Below, piece by piece: positions 24,304-33,190 of a DNA stretch of 37,794 nucleotides. The position numbers and the translations under genes were made by a program. The DNA is from Rhodospirillales bacterium (lineage in GTDB: Bacteria; Pseudomonadota; Alphaproteobacteria; Acetobacterales; Acetobacteraceae). Location of the stretch: positions 1 through 37,794 of the forward strand of contig JAFKLG010000106.1 in assembly GCA_017304945.1 (NCBI GenBank). The letters are read 5' to 3'. The notes beneath the pieces are model-generated. The model was not told where the DNA came from. It saw nothing but the letters and a program-made list of their open reading frames with translations, and made no database searches. Position 1 is the stretch's first letter, and the number at the start of each line of letters is the position of its first letter.

Positions 24304-26340
24304 TCAGGCGTGGGGGACGTTCTGCTCCAGGTCGGCCAGCCAGACCGCGGCATTGCCGTCGGACGGCGCGCGCCAGTCGCCACGTGGCGACAGCGAGCCG
24401 CCGGCACTGACCTTCGGTCCGTTCGGCATGGCGCTGCGCTTGAACTGGCTGAACGCGAAATAGCGGCGCAGGAACACCCCCATCCAGTGCCGGATGGTGG
24501 CGAGGTCGTAGTGCTGGCGCCGCTCCGGCGGGAAATGCGGCGGCCAGTCGCCGCGGGCCGCGTCTTCCCAGGCGTGCAGCGCCATGAAGGCGATCTTCGA
24601 GGGACGGTGGCCGTGGCGCAGCGTGTAGAACAGGGTGAAGTCCTGCAGCGCGTACGGACCGATCTTGGCTTCCGTGCTCTGCGGCGTCTCGCCCTCGGCG
24701 GCGGGGATCAGCTCCGGCGAGATCTCGGTGTCGACGATCACCTGCAGGATCTCGGAGGCCTCCGCGCCGAACTGATCGGTACCGATCACCCACCGGATCA
24801 AATGCTGGATCAGCGTCTTCGGTACGCCGGCATTGACGTTGTAGTGCGCCATCTGGTCGCCGACCCCGTAGGTGCACCACCCGAGTGCGAGTTCGGAGAG
24901 GTCGCCGGTGCCGATCACGATGCCGTTGTGGTGGTTCGCGAGACGGAACAGATAGTCGGTGCGCAGGCCGGCCTGCACGTTCTCGAAGGTGAGGTCGTAG
25001 ACCGGCTGCGACGCATCGTGCGGATGCCCAATATCCCGCAGCATCTGCGTGGCGCTTGGGCGGATATCGAGTTCCGCCGCGCTGACGCCCAGCGCGCGCA
25101 TCAGCCGCCACGCGCTCGACTTGGTCAGGTCGGAGGTGGCGAAGCCCGGCATCGTGTAGGCGAGGATGTCGCGGCGCGGCAGCCCCAGCCGGTCGAAGGC
25201 CTGGGCGCAGACGATCAGCGCCTGGGTCGAATCGAGCCCGCCCGAGACGCCGATCACCACCCGCTTCAGGCCGGTCGCCTGCAGCCGCTGCATCAGGCCG
25301 GAGACCTGGATGTTGTACGCCTCGTAGCAATCCTGCGCGAGCCGTTCGGTGTCGGCCGGTACGAAGGGAAAGCGCTCGATGCGGCGACGCAAGCCGACAT
25401 CGGTGTCGGGGGGCGCCAGCGTGAAGCCGATGGTGCGGAAGCTGCGGGCGTGCCGGCGGCGATTGGTATCGAAGCTGCCCATCTGCAGCCGCTCATGCCG
25501 CAGCAGGTCGAGGTCGAGATCGGCGATCGCCGCCTGGTCCTCGGCGGGAAACCGCTCCGTCTCGGCGAGCGTCGCGCCGTTCTCGAAGATCGAGGCCTGG
25601 CCGTCCCAGGCGAGGTCGGTGGTCGACTCGCCCGCCCCGGCGGCGGCGTAGAGATAGGCGGCGACGCAGCGCGCCGACTGTGACTGGCACAGCAGCCGCC
25701 GCGTCTCCGCCTTGCCGATCGTGATGTTGCTGGCCGAGAGATTGGCCAGCACGGTCGCGCCCGCGAGCGCGCCGTCGCTGCTGGGCGGCTGCGGGATCCA
25801 CACGTCCTCACAGATCTCGGCGTGGATCACGAGGCCGCGCAGGTCGTCGGCGGCGAACAGCAGGTCGGGGCCGAACGGCACGTCGTGGCCGCCCAGCCTG
25901 ATCGTGCCGCCATCGGTGCCGTCACCGGTCACGAAATGGCGCGGCTCGTAGAACTCCCGATAGTTGGGCAGATGCAGTTTCGGCACCACACCGAGCAGGC
26001 GGCCGCGATGGATGGCGACGGCGCAGTTGTAGAGGGCGCCGAGATGGCGGAGCGGCGCGCCGACCAGCAGCAGCGGCATCAGATCCGCCGACGCTTCGAC
26101 CAGGGTGTCGATCGCGTCCTCGACCGCGTCCAGCAGCGTCGTTTGTTGCAGCAGGTCACCGATGGAATAGCCGGACAAACCGAGCTCCGGAAAAACCGCG
26201 AGAGCGACGGCCTGATCGTGGCAGCGGCGCGCCATCGCCAGTATGGTCCGCGCATTCGTCGCCGGATCCGCCAGCGCCGTGCGGGTGGTGCAGGCGGCGA
26301 CGCGCGCAAAGCCGTGGCGGTAAAGGGACCGGAAACTCAT
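24304..26340 (-). CDS. nadE: Glutamine-dependent NAD(+) synthetase
   Basis: A 678-residue two-domain enzyme that amidates deamido-NAD to NAD with ATP and glutamine. The N-terminal nitrilase-type glutaminase has its Glu-Lys-Cys triad at E52 (FPELGLSGY), K121 (PKLHLPNY) and C177 (AEICEDVW). The synthetase domain has the P-loop SGGLDST at 366-372. The long two-domain form is the usual one in high-GC bacteria. The ATG at 26340 (MSFRSLYRHGFARVA) is chosen because family members begin with this stretch; 18 more residues are open upstream and the ribosome-binding site is weak. It lies upstream of the MFS gene with a 116-base gap and is divergent from the DUF2934 gene. Confidence 0.93.
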   Translation of the reverse strand: MSFRSLYRHGFARVAACTTRTALADPATNARTILAMARRCHDQAVALAVFPELGLSGYSIGDLLQQTTLLDAVEDAIDTLVEASADLMPLLLVGAPLRHLGALYNCAVAIHRGRLLGVVPKLHLPNYREFYEPRHFVTGDGTDGGTIRLGGHDVPFGPDLLFAADDLRGLVIHAEICEDVWIPQPPSSDGALAGATVLANLSASNITIGKAETRRLLCQSQSARCVAAYLYAAAGAGESTTDLAWDGQASIFENGATLAETERFPAEDQAAIADLDLDLLRHERLQMGSFDTNRRRHARSFRTIGFTLAPPDTDVGLRRRIERFPFVPADTERLAQDCYEAYNIQVSGLMQRLQATGLKRVVIGVSGGLDSTQALIVCAQAFDRLGLPRRDILAYTMPGFATSDLTKSSAWRLMRALGVSAAELDIRPSATQMLRDIGHPHDASQPVYDLTFENVQAGLRTDYLFRLANHHNGIVIGTGDLSELALGWCTYGVGDQMAHYNVNAGVPKTLIQHLIRWVIGTDQFGAEASEILQVIVDTEISPELIPAAEGETPQSTEAKIGPYALQDFTLFYTLRHGHRPSKIAFMALHAWEDAARGDWPPHFPPERRQHYDLATIRHWMGVFLRRYFAFSQFKRSAMPNGPKVSAGGSLSPRGDWRAPSDGNAAVWLADLEQNVPHA

Positions 26341-26451
26341 GTCGGGCACTATGCCGCGCTTCCAGACCCGCCGCCAGCCATGGGCCGGGTGCAACGGCGT
26401 GGCCCCGCACGTCGTTCACGCGCCGCCCCGAATGAAGGAGATCGAAGCCTG

Positions 26452-26787
26452 ATGTCGAAGAATCCGCTGGAGTACGATGCGGCCCGTGAACAGAAGGTGC
26501 GCGAGCGGGCGTATCATCTGTGGGAGTCGGAAGGAAAGCCCCATGGCCGCGACGTCGAGTTCTGGGAGCGTGCGCGTGAGCTGGTCGGCATGGAGGAGAG
26601 CGCCGGATCGGGCTTGCTGCCGAACCCGCAGAGCGAACCCGACAGCCCGCGCGAGACTGGAGTCGAGGAAGCCGAGATCCAGGCGAACCTGGGTGAATTC
26701 CCCGACCGCTTCGCTGACCAGGGCGAGGTCCAGCAGGTTCCCGCGCCGAAGAAGCGGGCCCCGCGCAAGCGCGCCGCCAAGAAGTAG
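26452..26787 (+). CDS. DUF2934 domain protein with basic C-terminus
   Basis: A 111-residue soluble protein. Residues about 10-45 (REQKVRERAYHLWESEGKP, then HGRDVEFWERARE) match the DUF2934 motif, a short helical unit of unknown function common in Rhizobiales and Acetobacterales. The middle is acidic (EEAEIQANLGEFPD) and the last 15 residues are a Lys/Arg/Ala/Pro tail resembling histone-H1-like or nucleic-acid-binding tails. AAGGAG lies 11 bases before the ATG, slightly long. A hairpin follows at 26815. Nucleic-acid binding is only inferred from the tail. Confidence 0.8.
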   Translation: MSKNPLEYDAAREQKVRERAYHLWESEGKPHGRDVEFWERARELVGMEESAGSGLLPNPQSEPDSPRETGVEEAEIQANLGEFPDRFADQGEVQQVPAPKKRAPRKRAAKK

Positions 26788-26814
26788 CTGTTCAACTTTT
26801 TGCTCTTTCTCAGT

Positions 26815-26834
26815 CAGGGCGGGGTTCCGCCCTG
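26815..26834 (+). terminator. Hairpin, probable terminator after DUF2934 gene
   Basis: CAGGGCGG (26815-26822), loop GGTT, CCGCCCTG (26827-26834): a perfect 8-bp GC-rich stem 27 bases after the stop, followed by TTGCTG. The thymine run is weak, so a rho-independent role is probable but not certain. Confidence 0.55.
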
Positions 26835-26901
26835 TTGCTGCCACACCTGACGCCGAACTTCCCCTTCAACGGAGGGACCAGCAGCCCCCGGGGAAGGACC
26901 G

Positions 26902-28677
26902 ATGCGCTTTCTGCGAACTTATGGCCGAGTAATCGGCCTGCTGGGCCGCGACATGCGGATTGCGGCCATGCTTGCCGCCGCAAACCTGATGGTGGCCGGA
27001 CTGCAATTCCTGGATCCCGTGCTGTTCGGACGCGTGGTCAACCTGCTTTCGCGCTCCGACCAGCTCTCGCCCAGTGCCGTCTGGTCGGAGGCGCTGACAC
27101 TGCTTGCGATCTGGGCGGGGGTCGGCGTCGCCGGCATCGGCGCGAACATTGCGGTATCGTTGCAGACGGAACGGCTGGCCCACCGGCATCGCATCAAGGC
27201 GATGGGCCGCTACTTCCGCCACGTGCTGGCGCTGCCGCTGTCGTTCCATGGCGACACGCAGTCCGGGCGGCTGATCAAGACCATGCTCGCCGGCACGGAC
27301 GGGCTGTTCGGCACCTGGCTGGTGTTCTTCCGCGACCAGCTCTCCACCCTGCTCTCCGCCGTCGTCCTGCTGCCCCTCACCCTCTTCCTCAACTGGCGGC
27401 TCGGCCTCGTGCTGATCGCGCTGGTCGCCGTGTTCCTGGGTGTGACGACGCTGGTGGTGCGCAAGACGGAGACCGCGCAGCGCCGGGTGGAGCGCTACAA
27501 CTCCTCGCTCGCCGGCACTGCGCAGGACGCGCTGACCAACGTGATGGTGGTGCAGTCCTTCACCCGGCTGGCCGCCGAGGCGCGCCTGTTCGGCGACATC
27601 GCGCAGCAGGTGATCCGCAACCAGTTCCCGGTGCTGAACTGGTGGGCGCTGGTGAACGTCATGACCCGCGCGTCCTCCACGCTGGCGGTGATCACGCTGG
27701 TGATCGTCGGCACCTGGCTGCACGGTCGCGGCATGGCGAGCGTGGGCGAGATCGTCAGCTTCATGGGCATCGCCATGCTGCTGATCGGCCGGCTCGAGAC
27801 CGCCGCCTCCTTCGTCTCCTCGCTGTTCTTCAAGCTGCCCGCGCTCGAGGAGTTCTTCGCGGTGCTGGACGCCGAGAGCAGCGTGCCGGAGAAGCCGGAT
27901 GCCCGCCGCCTGTGGGCGCCGCGCGGCGAGGTGTGCTTCGACCACGTCTCCTTCGCCTATCCGGGCGGCACGCCGGTGCTGAACGACATGAGCTTCCTCG
28001 CCAAGCCCGGCACCTCGGTGGCGCTGGTCGGCCATACCGGCGCCGGCAAGTCGACCGCCATGGCGCTGCTGCAGCGGCTGTGGGATCCGACCGCGGGGCG
28101 CATCACGATCGACGGGCAGGACCTGCGGGACGTGACGCTCGAGAGCCTGCGGGCACAGATCGGCGTGGTGTTCCAGGAGAGCCTGCTGTTCAACCGCTCG
28201 ATCCGCGACAATCTGCGGGTCGGCAACCCAGAGGCGACCGACGAGGAGGTCGAGCAGGCCTGCCGCATGGCGGACGCGCACGAGTTCATCATCCGCCAGC
28301 CCTATGGCTACGACACGATGATCGGCGAGCGTGGCACCACGCTCTCCGGTGGCCAGCGCCAGCGGCTCGCGATCGCGCGGGCGCTGATCAAGAACCCGCC
28401 GCTGCTGATCCTGGACGAGGCGACCAGCGCGCTCGACGCCGCGACCGAGGCTCGTGTCAGCCGCGCGCTGAAGGCGCTGATGTCGGGGCGGACCACCTTC
28501 ATCATCGCGCACCGACTCTCCACCGTGCGCGATGCCGACGTGATCCTGGTGTTCGACGACGGGAAGATCGTCGAGCAGGGCAGCTTCACCGAACTGGTGG
28601 CGCGGCGTGGACGGTTCGCGGAGCTGGTCGAGACGCAGCTCGCGCCGGCCGCCCCACACATGGTGGCGGCGGAGTGA
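26902..28677 (+). CDS. ndvA: Glucan ABC exporter, NdvA/ChvA-like (permease-ATPase fusion)
   Basis: A 591-residue half-transporter that should homodimerise in the inner membrane and export a polysaccharide, by family analogy cyclic beta-1,2-glucan. The membrane domain spans about 15-320 with six helices and the text LPLSFHGDTQSGRLIKTMLAGTD typical of NdvA. The ATPase domain follows with Walker A GHTGAGKST at 377-385, LSGGQRQRLAIARAL and Walker B ILDEATSALD, ending in the H-loop IIAHRLST. AAGGA precedes the ATG by about seven bases. No cyclic glucan synthase (NdvB) is in the window, so the exported glucan is an inference; other polysaccharide or lipid exporters of this branch are possible. Confidence 0.86.
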   Translation: MRFLRTYGRVIGLLGRDMRIAAMLAAANLMVAGLQFLDPVLFGRVVNLLSRSDQLSPSAVWSEALTLLAIWAGVGVAGIGANIAVSLQTERLAHRHRIKAMGRYFRHVLALPLSFHGDTQSGRLIKTMLAGTDGLFGTWLVFFRDQLSTLLSAVVLLPLTLFLNWRLGLVLIALVAVFLGVTTLVVRKTETAQRRVERYNSSLAGTAQDALTNVMVVQSFTRLAAEARLFGDIAQQVIRNQFPVLNWWALVNVMTRASSTLAVITLVIVGTWLHGRGMASVGEIVSFMGIAMLLIGRLETAASFVSSLFFKLPALEEFFAVLDAESSVPEKPDARRLWAPRGEVCFDHVSFAYPGGTPVLNDMSFLAKPGTSVALVGHTGAGKSTAMALLQRLWDPTAGRITIDGQDLRDVTLESLRAQIGVVFQESLLFNRSIRDNLRVGNPEATDEEVEQACRMADAHEFIIRQPYGYDTMIGERGTTLSGGQRQRLAIARALIKNPPLLILDEATSALDAATEARVSRALKALMSGRTTFIIAHRLSTVRDADVILVFDDGKIVEQGSFTELVARRGRFAELVETQLAPAAPHMVAAE

Positions 28678-28767
28678 TCGGCGTCAACGAGGTGTGAAAG
28701 CTTTATTCCGAGTCTGGCGCGTTATCGTCCCGCTATCGACGAACGCCCCTTCGAAACGGAGGTTTTC

Positions 28768-28941
28768 ATGCTGAAACTCGCGCTGTTCTTCCTCGTCGTC
28801 TCGCTCATCGCAGCGCTGTTCGGCTTCGGCGGCATCGCCGCCGCCTCGGCCGATATCGCGCGGATCCTGTTCTTCATCGCCATCGTGATCTTCGTGGTGT
28901 TGCTGGTGGCCGGGCTGATGGCCGGCAGTACGCTCTGGTGA
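28768..28941 (+). CDS. DUF1328 small membrane protein (YtjA/UPF0391)
   Basis: A 57-residue protein with two hydrophobic segments (about 2-20 and 31-54): LKLALFFLVVSLIAALFGF, then a GIAAASADIARI turn, then LFFIAIVIFVVLLVAGLMAG. This is the DUF1328/YtjA pattern of tiny inner-membrane proteins, often stress-induced, function unknown. GGAGG lies six bases before the ATG. It stands alone between ndvA and the CBS gene, with an AT-rich leader (28690-28730) that could hold a promoter. Confidence 0.88.
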   Translation: MLKLALFFLVVSLIAALFGFGGIAAASADIARILFFIAIVIFVVLLVAGLMAGSTLW

Positions 28942-29089
28942 CGTTTGCTGCAGTGCACGCCTAAGGTTTGCAAAGGGCGGGCCGGAACGCGCATGCTCTC
29001 TCCCGGGTGACACCGGCGGGCACGCGATCCGGCCCGACTTGCGTCCGTCCCGGATCCAGGCCCGCACAGCGCCTTCGGGGAGAAGGACC

Positions 29090-29524
29090 ATGACCGTTGC
29101 GGCCATCCTGAAACACAAGGGCTACCAGGTGACCTCGGTTGCCCCCACCGCCACCGTCGCGGAGGTCGCCGAAACGCTGCAAGCGCAGAAGATCGGCGCC
29201 GTCCTGGTGATGGATCGCGCCGACCAGTTGCTGGGCATCGTCAGCGAGCGCGACATCGTCCGCTGCCTTGCCGCGAACGGCGCCCGCACGCTGGAGATGA
29301 CGGCTGGGCAGTTGATGACCCGCGCGCTGCAGATCGCCTCCCCCGGCACGACGGTGGCCGAGGCGATGCAGATGATGACGGCCGGACGCTTCCGGCACCT
29401 GCCGGTCATGGAGAACGGCGCGCTGGTCGGGCTGATCAGCATCGGCGACGTGGTGAAGGCGCGGATCATGCAGCAGGAGAGCGAGGTCGACAGCCTCAAG
29501 GCCTACGTCGCGGGATCGGCCTGA
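29090..29524 (+). CDS. Tandem CBS-domain protein
   Basis: A 144-residue protein made of one CBS pair (about 7-60 and 72-130), a module that binds adenosine nucleotides and reports energy state. Key text: AAILKHKG at the start, LGIVSERDIVRCL closing CBS1, MTRALQIASPGTTVAEAMQMM and GLISIGDVVKARI in CBS2. GAGAAGGA lies just upstream of the ATG; 17 more residues are open upstream without support. Stand-alone proteins of this type are widespread in Alphaproteobacteria with unassigned partners. The gap that follows (29525-29842, 318 bases) holds a 6-bp hairpin at 29536-29551 (CGTGGC/GCCACG) and nothing else I can support. Confidence 0.9.
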   Translation: MTVAAILKHKGYQVTSVAPTATVAEVAETLQAQKIGAVLVMDRADQLLGIVSERDIVRCLAANGARTLEMTAGQLMTRALQIASPGTTVAEAMQMMTAGRFRHLPVMENGALVGLISIGDVVKARIMQQESEVDSLKAYVAGSA

Positions 29525-29842
29525 CGCGATCCGGCCGTGGCGACTGCCACGCGCGCGATCCCGCCACACCGGCCGCCACGCCTCCTGACCGCAGGTCGCC
29601 CGCTCTCGTGCGGCCGGAGCGGACCCGTGTTCCCGGTCGCATCGTTTGGCCTTGCCGCCGACATGCCGAACCGCCCGGAGCGGCCCTCCGAGCGACGTGC
29701 ATGGCCGCCCCGGTAAGCCGATCGGCCGGTGCGAACGTCTGACCGCCCGAAACCACCGCGAACGGTGAAACGACTGGCCGCGGCGGTTTCGGCTTGGTAT
29801 CCGTTGGTTCATTGCAGACGGATCACGGGTCAGAATTCAGAG

Positions 29843-30928
29843 ATGAACGAAAGGCAATTTCCCCGCGACTTGCGCGCGCTCTTCGATCTTTTTCGTTTCT
29901 ATCGCCCCGAGCTGGGATTGCAGGCGCTGTTGATGGACGTCGATCTGACGGGCCTGACGGCGACGGATGTCTATCGCGCGTGCCATGGCCGCGTGCCGGA
30001 GACCCCGGAGATGGCCTCCGCGCATGAGCGGATGGGCATTCGCCGGCTGTTCGAGGTCGCGCTGCGCAGCCGGGAATTCCGCACGCTGTTCGTCCCGCGC
30101 TTCATCGCCGCTTATCCGGAGAAGCGATGCCTGTCGTTCATCCACGTGCCGAAAAGCGCGGGCTCGGACCTCTCCGCGCATCTGATCACCCGGTTTCCCT
30201 CGCTGCGCACCACGATCATCGATCCCGACCTGGGGAGCGAGGCGGCGTTCTTCGCCGCGGTGAAGGACATCGTGCTCGAAAGCGCGGTGTCGGAGCATGT
30301 GTACATCCACGGGCACAATACGCTGGAGACGTATGCGCGCTGGGGCGCGGCTCGTCCGCAGGACCATTTGTTCACCACCATCCGTGAGCCGATCTCGCTG
30401 CTGGTGTCGCAGGTGAACTACGTGCTGACCCGCATGGCCTCACCGGAAACGCCGATGGCGCCCGACACCGCCGGCTGGCGGAGCATTTTCGGCGTCGACG
30501 ATCCGGCGCGGCTGGAGGACCGCGGCGAGGTGCTCCGTCTTGCCGCGACGATCCTGCGCGACCAGGGGGTGGTTCCGGCCGACAACACGTGCCGGTTCCT
30601 GGGTGACGGCACGGCGGAGGGGGCAATCGCGGCGATGGTCCGGCATGACGTCGAAATCACCGATCTGCGCCGCTATCCGCTCTGGTCACAGCAGCGCTGG
30701 GCGGTGCGTGACACGTCCACCCGGGCCAACGCCTCCCGCCCCTATGTCCGGCTGGAGGATTTCTCGCCGGAGGATCGCAGCCACATGCACGCGATCACCG
30801 CGCAGGACCAGGTGCTGCACGCCTATGTCGCACGCCGGCTGGACGCGACCGGCCAGGCCTCGCTGCGGGGTGCCGCGCTGCGTGACAGGCCGGCGGCGGC
30901 CGAGATGGCGCTCGCGCGCGGGGCCTGA
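29843..30928 (+). CDS. Sulfotransferase-like protein with DUF4214-like N-terminus
   Basis: A 361-residue protein. Residues 95-190 look like a PAPS-dependent sulfotransferase core: SFIHVPKSAGSDL (98-110) matches the 5'-phosphosulfate loop (PKxxGTxL) and TTIREPISLLVSQVNY (178-193) the 3'-phosphate motif, with R181 and S189 in place. An HGHNTLE segment (156-162) lies between, where the catalytic base often sits. Residues 41-82 (DVYRACHGRVPETPEM to RSREFR) resemble DUF4214, a module often fused to carbohydrate-modifying enzymes. A role in sulfating an envelope polysaccharide or glycolipid is inferred. The ATG at 29843 lacks a strong ribosome-binding site; the frame is open to 29729. The 3' end lies in a tandem duplication. 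Confidence 0.68.
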   Translation: MNERQFPRDLRALFDLFRFYRPELGLQALLMDVDLTGLTATDVYRACHGRVPETPEMASAHERMGIRRLFEVALRSREFRTLFVPRFIAAYPEKRCLSFIHVPKSAGSDLSAHLITRFPSLRTTIIDPDLGSEAAFFAAVKDIVLESAVSEHVYIHGHNTLETYARWGAARPQDHLFTTIREPISLLVSQVNYVLTRMASPETPMAPDTAGWRSIFGVDDPARLEDRGEVLRLAATILRDQGVVPADNTCRFLGDGTAEGAIAAMVRHDVEITDLRRYPLWSQQRWAVRDTSTRANASRPYVRLEDFSPEDRSHMHAITAQDQVLHAYVARRLDATGQASLRGAALRDRPAAAEMALARGA

Positions 30929-30967
30929 TCTCGGCGGCCGAGATGGCGTCGCGCGCGGCGGCTGATC
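30894..30967. repeat. 37-bp tandem duplication over a gene end
   Basis: The segment 30894-30930 (starting CGGCGGCCGAGATGGCG and ending CTGATC) is repeated at 30932-30967 with one deleted base and about two changes. The first copy encodes the last residues AEMALARGA and the stop of the sulfotransferase-like gene; the second follows the stop. Confidence 0.8.
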
Positions 30968-31061
30968 CTCATAACCGGCCCGCACCGCCCCCGCTTCCGT
31001 TGCCATGGCGGCAGCGCTAGCTTGCCGCGGACACGGGCCTGTCCGTGAAGGAGAACCGACA

Positions 31062-32234
31062 ATGGACGACATCGTCATCGTCTCCGCCGCCCGCACTCCC
31101 GTGGGCAGCTTCAACGGCACCCTCGCCTCCCTCTCCGCCCACGCCCTCGGCACGGTCGCGCTGCAGGCGGCGTTCGCGCGCGCCGGCATCGAGGCAGGCG
31201 ACGTGGACGAGGTGATCCTGGGCCAGGTGCTGACCGCCGGCGAAGGGCAGAACCCGGCCCGCCAGGCCGCGCGCGCCGCCGGGCTGCCCGACGCCAAGAC
31301 CGCGTTCGGCATCAACCAGGTCTGCGGCTCCGGCCTGCGCGCGGTCGCGCTGGCCGCCCAGCAGATCCGCACCGGCGAAAGCGCGGTGGTCGCGGCCGGC
31401 GGCATGGAGAGCATGAGCCTGTCCAAGCACGCCGCCCACCTGCGCAACGGCCAGAAAATGGGCGGGCTCGAATTCGTCGACACGATGCTGAAGGACGGGC
31501 TGTGGGACGCGTTCCACGGCTACCACATGGGCAACACCGCCGAGAACGTGGCGCAGAAGTTCCAGATCACGCGAGAGGAGCAGGACGCCTTCGCCCTCGC
31601 CTCCCAGCAGAAGGCCTCGGCGGCGCAGAAATCTGGCCGCTTCAAGGACGAGATCGCGCCGGTCACGGTGAAGACCCGCAAGGGCGACGTGGTGGTGGCC
31701 GACGACGAGTATATCCGCCACGATTCCAGCATGGAGGCGATGACCCGGCTGCGGCCCGCCTTCTCCAAGGACGGGTCGGTGACCGCCGGCAACGCCTCCG
31801 GCATCAACGACGGCGCGGCTGCGCTGGTGCTGATGAGCGGGGCGGAGGCGGCGAAGCGGGGCCTGACGCCGCTCGCGCGCATCGCGAGCTTCGCCACCGC
31901 CGGCGTGGATCCGGCGGTGATGGGCACCGGCCCGATCCCGTCCACGCGCAAGGCGCTGTCCCGCGCCGGGTGGAGCGTGGACGACCTCGACCTGGTGGAA
32001 GCCAACGAAGCCTTCGCGGCCCAGGCGCTCGCGGTCAACAAGGATCTCGGCTGGGACACGGCGAAGGTCAACGTGAACGGCGGCGCGATCGCGATCGGGC
32101 ATCCGATCGGTGCGTCCGGCGCGCGCGTGCTGGTGACGCTGCTGCACGAGATGCAGAAGCGCGACGCCAAGAAGGGCCTGGCGACGCTGTGCATCGGGGG
32201 CGGGATGGGTGTCGCCATGTGCGTCGAGCGTTGA
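31062..32234 (+). CDS. phaA: Acetyl-CoA C-acetyltransferase (beta-ketothiolase)
   Basis: A 390-residue thiolase that condenses two acetyl-CoA to acetoacetyl-CoA, the first step of polyhydroxybutyrate synthesis. Catalytic residues: C88 (NQVCGSG), H347 (GHPIGASGAR) and C377 (CIGGGMG). Length and the GHPIGASG text are those of biosynthetic thiolases. AAGGAG lies nine bases before the ATG at 31062. It is followed by phaB, the classic pair, with a 114-base gap carrying a strong hairpin. PHB synthase (phaC) is not in the window. A catabolic role in acetoacetate use is possible with the same chemistry. Confidence 0.94.
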   Translation: MDDIVIVSAARTPVGSFNGTLASLSAHALGTVALQAAFARAGIEAGDVDEVILGQVLTAGEGQNPARQAARAAGLPDAKTAFGINQVCGSGLRAVALAAQQIRTGESAVVAAGGMESMSLSKHAAHLRNGQKMGGLEFVDTMLKDGLWDAFHGYHMGNTAENVAQKFQITREEQDAFALASQQKASAAQKSGRFKDEIAPVTVKTRKGDVVVADDEYIRHDSSMEAMTRLRPAFSKDGSVTAGNASGINDGAAALVLMSGAEAAKRGLTPLARIASFATAGVDPAVMGTGPIPSTRKALSRAGWSVDDLDLVEANEAFAAQALAVNKDLGWDTAKVNVNGGAIAIGHPIGASGARVLVTLLHEMQKRDAKKGLATLCIGGGMGVAMCVER

Positions 32235-32241
32235 TCCCGTA

Positions 32242-32265
32242 CGGGCCGCGTAACGTCGCGGCCCG
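32242..32265 (+). terminator. Perfect 9-bp hairpin between phaA and phaB
   Basis: CGGGCCGCG (32242-32250), loop TAACGT, CGCGGCCCG (32257-32265). No thymine run follows directly. It may attenuate read-through from phaA, stabilise the phaA 3' end, or both. Confidence 0.45.
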
Positions 32266-32348
32266 CCGACGCTTCCGGCTTTGATTTCATCTGTGACCTG
32301 TTAAGGTCGCGGGAAACGTCCAACGACAAGAAACCGAGGAGGCGCAAC

Positions 32349-33071
32349 ATGGCCCGCATAGCCCTGGTGACGGGTGGGACGAGAGGAATCGGTGCCGCGA
32401 TCAGCCTCGCGCTGCAGGCGCAGGGGCGTACCGTCATCGCCAACTACGCCGGCAACGACGAGGCGGCGCGCGCCTTCCAGGAGCAGACCGGCATCCAGGT
32501 CCGCAAATTCGACGTCGGCGACTTCGAGGCGGCCAAGGCCGGCATCGCGGAGATCGCCGAACAGGTCGGCCCGATCGAGATCCTGGTGAACAACGCCGGC
32601 ATCACCCGCGACGGCACGCTGGGCCGGATGACCCGCGACATGTGGGACGCGGTGATCGATACGAACCTCGGCTCCTGCTACAACCTCTGCAAGCTGACCT
32701 TCGACGGCATGCGGGAACGCAAGTTCGGCCGCGTGGTCAATGTCGGATCCATCAACGGCCAGGCCGGCCAGTACGGCCAGGTCAACTACGCTGCCGCCAA
32801 GTCCGGCATCCATGGCTTCACCAAGGCGCTCGCGCAGGAAGGCGCGCGCTACGGGATCACCGTCAACGCGATCGCGCCCGGCTATGTGGACACCGACATG
32901 GTGCGCGCCGTGCCCGGCGAAGTGTTGCGCAAGATCGTCGCCCGCATCCCCGTCGGGCGCCTCGGCAATGCCGACGACATCGCCCGCGGCGTCGCGTTCC
33001 TGACCGCCGAGGACGCCGGGTTCATCACCGGCTCCACGCTGTCGATCAACGGCGGCCAGCACATGTACTGA
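32349..33071 (+). CDS. phaB: Acetoacetyl-CoA reductase
   Basis: A 240-residue SDR enzyme that reduces acetoacetyl-CoA to (R)-3-hydroxybutyryl-CoA with NADPH. Motifs: TGGTRGIG at 9-16, NNAG near 82-85, catalytic serine in NVGSINGQAGQ (about 136), YAAAK (about 149-153) and the ending GSTLSINGGQHMY, which is typical of PhaB. GAGGAGG sits before the ATG. It pairs with phaA to make the monomer for polyhydroxybutyrate. FabG is the alternative, but the C-terminus and the phaA neighbour favour PhaB. Confidence 0.95.
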   Translation: MARIALVTGGTRGIGAAISLALQAQGRTVIANYAGNDEAARAFQEQTGIQVRKFDVGDFEAAKAGIAEIAEQVGPIEILVNNAGITRDGTLGRMTRDMWDAVIDTNLGSCYNLCKLTFDGMRERKFGRVVNVGSINGQAGQYGQVNYAAAKSGIHGFTKALAQEGARYGITVNAIAPGYVDTDMVRAVPGEVLRKIVARIPVGRLGNADDIARGVAFLTAEDAGFITGSTLSINGGQHMY

Positions 33072-33190
33072 CGCGGCGACCGGGCGGGGCGGCGGACCGT
33101 CCGGGACCGTCGCGCTTCCCAGGCCAGGCGTTCGGAGTCATCCTTCTCGGCAAGAGAGCCATCAGGCTCCCTGCCGAGGAGGTCCAAGCC

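Noticed and set aside
22883..25330. Extended 815-residue version of the MFS transporter
   Set aside because: The extra N-terminus is antisense-like low-complexity sequence within nadE. The start at 24187 has a good ribosome-binding site and begins right before helix 1.
28975..29010. GGAAC upstream of the CBS gene as an EcfG general-stress promoter
   Set aside because: No CGTT-like element lies 16-17 bases downstream.
29536..29551. Hairpin after the CBS gene as a terminator
   Set aside because: The stem is only 6 bp and no thymine run follows.
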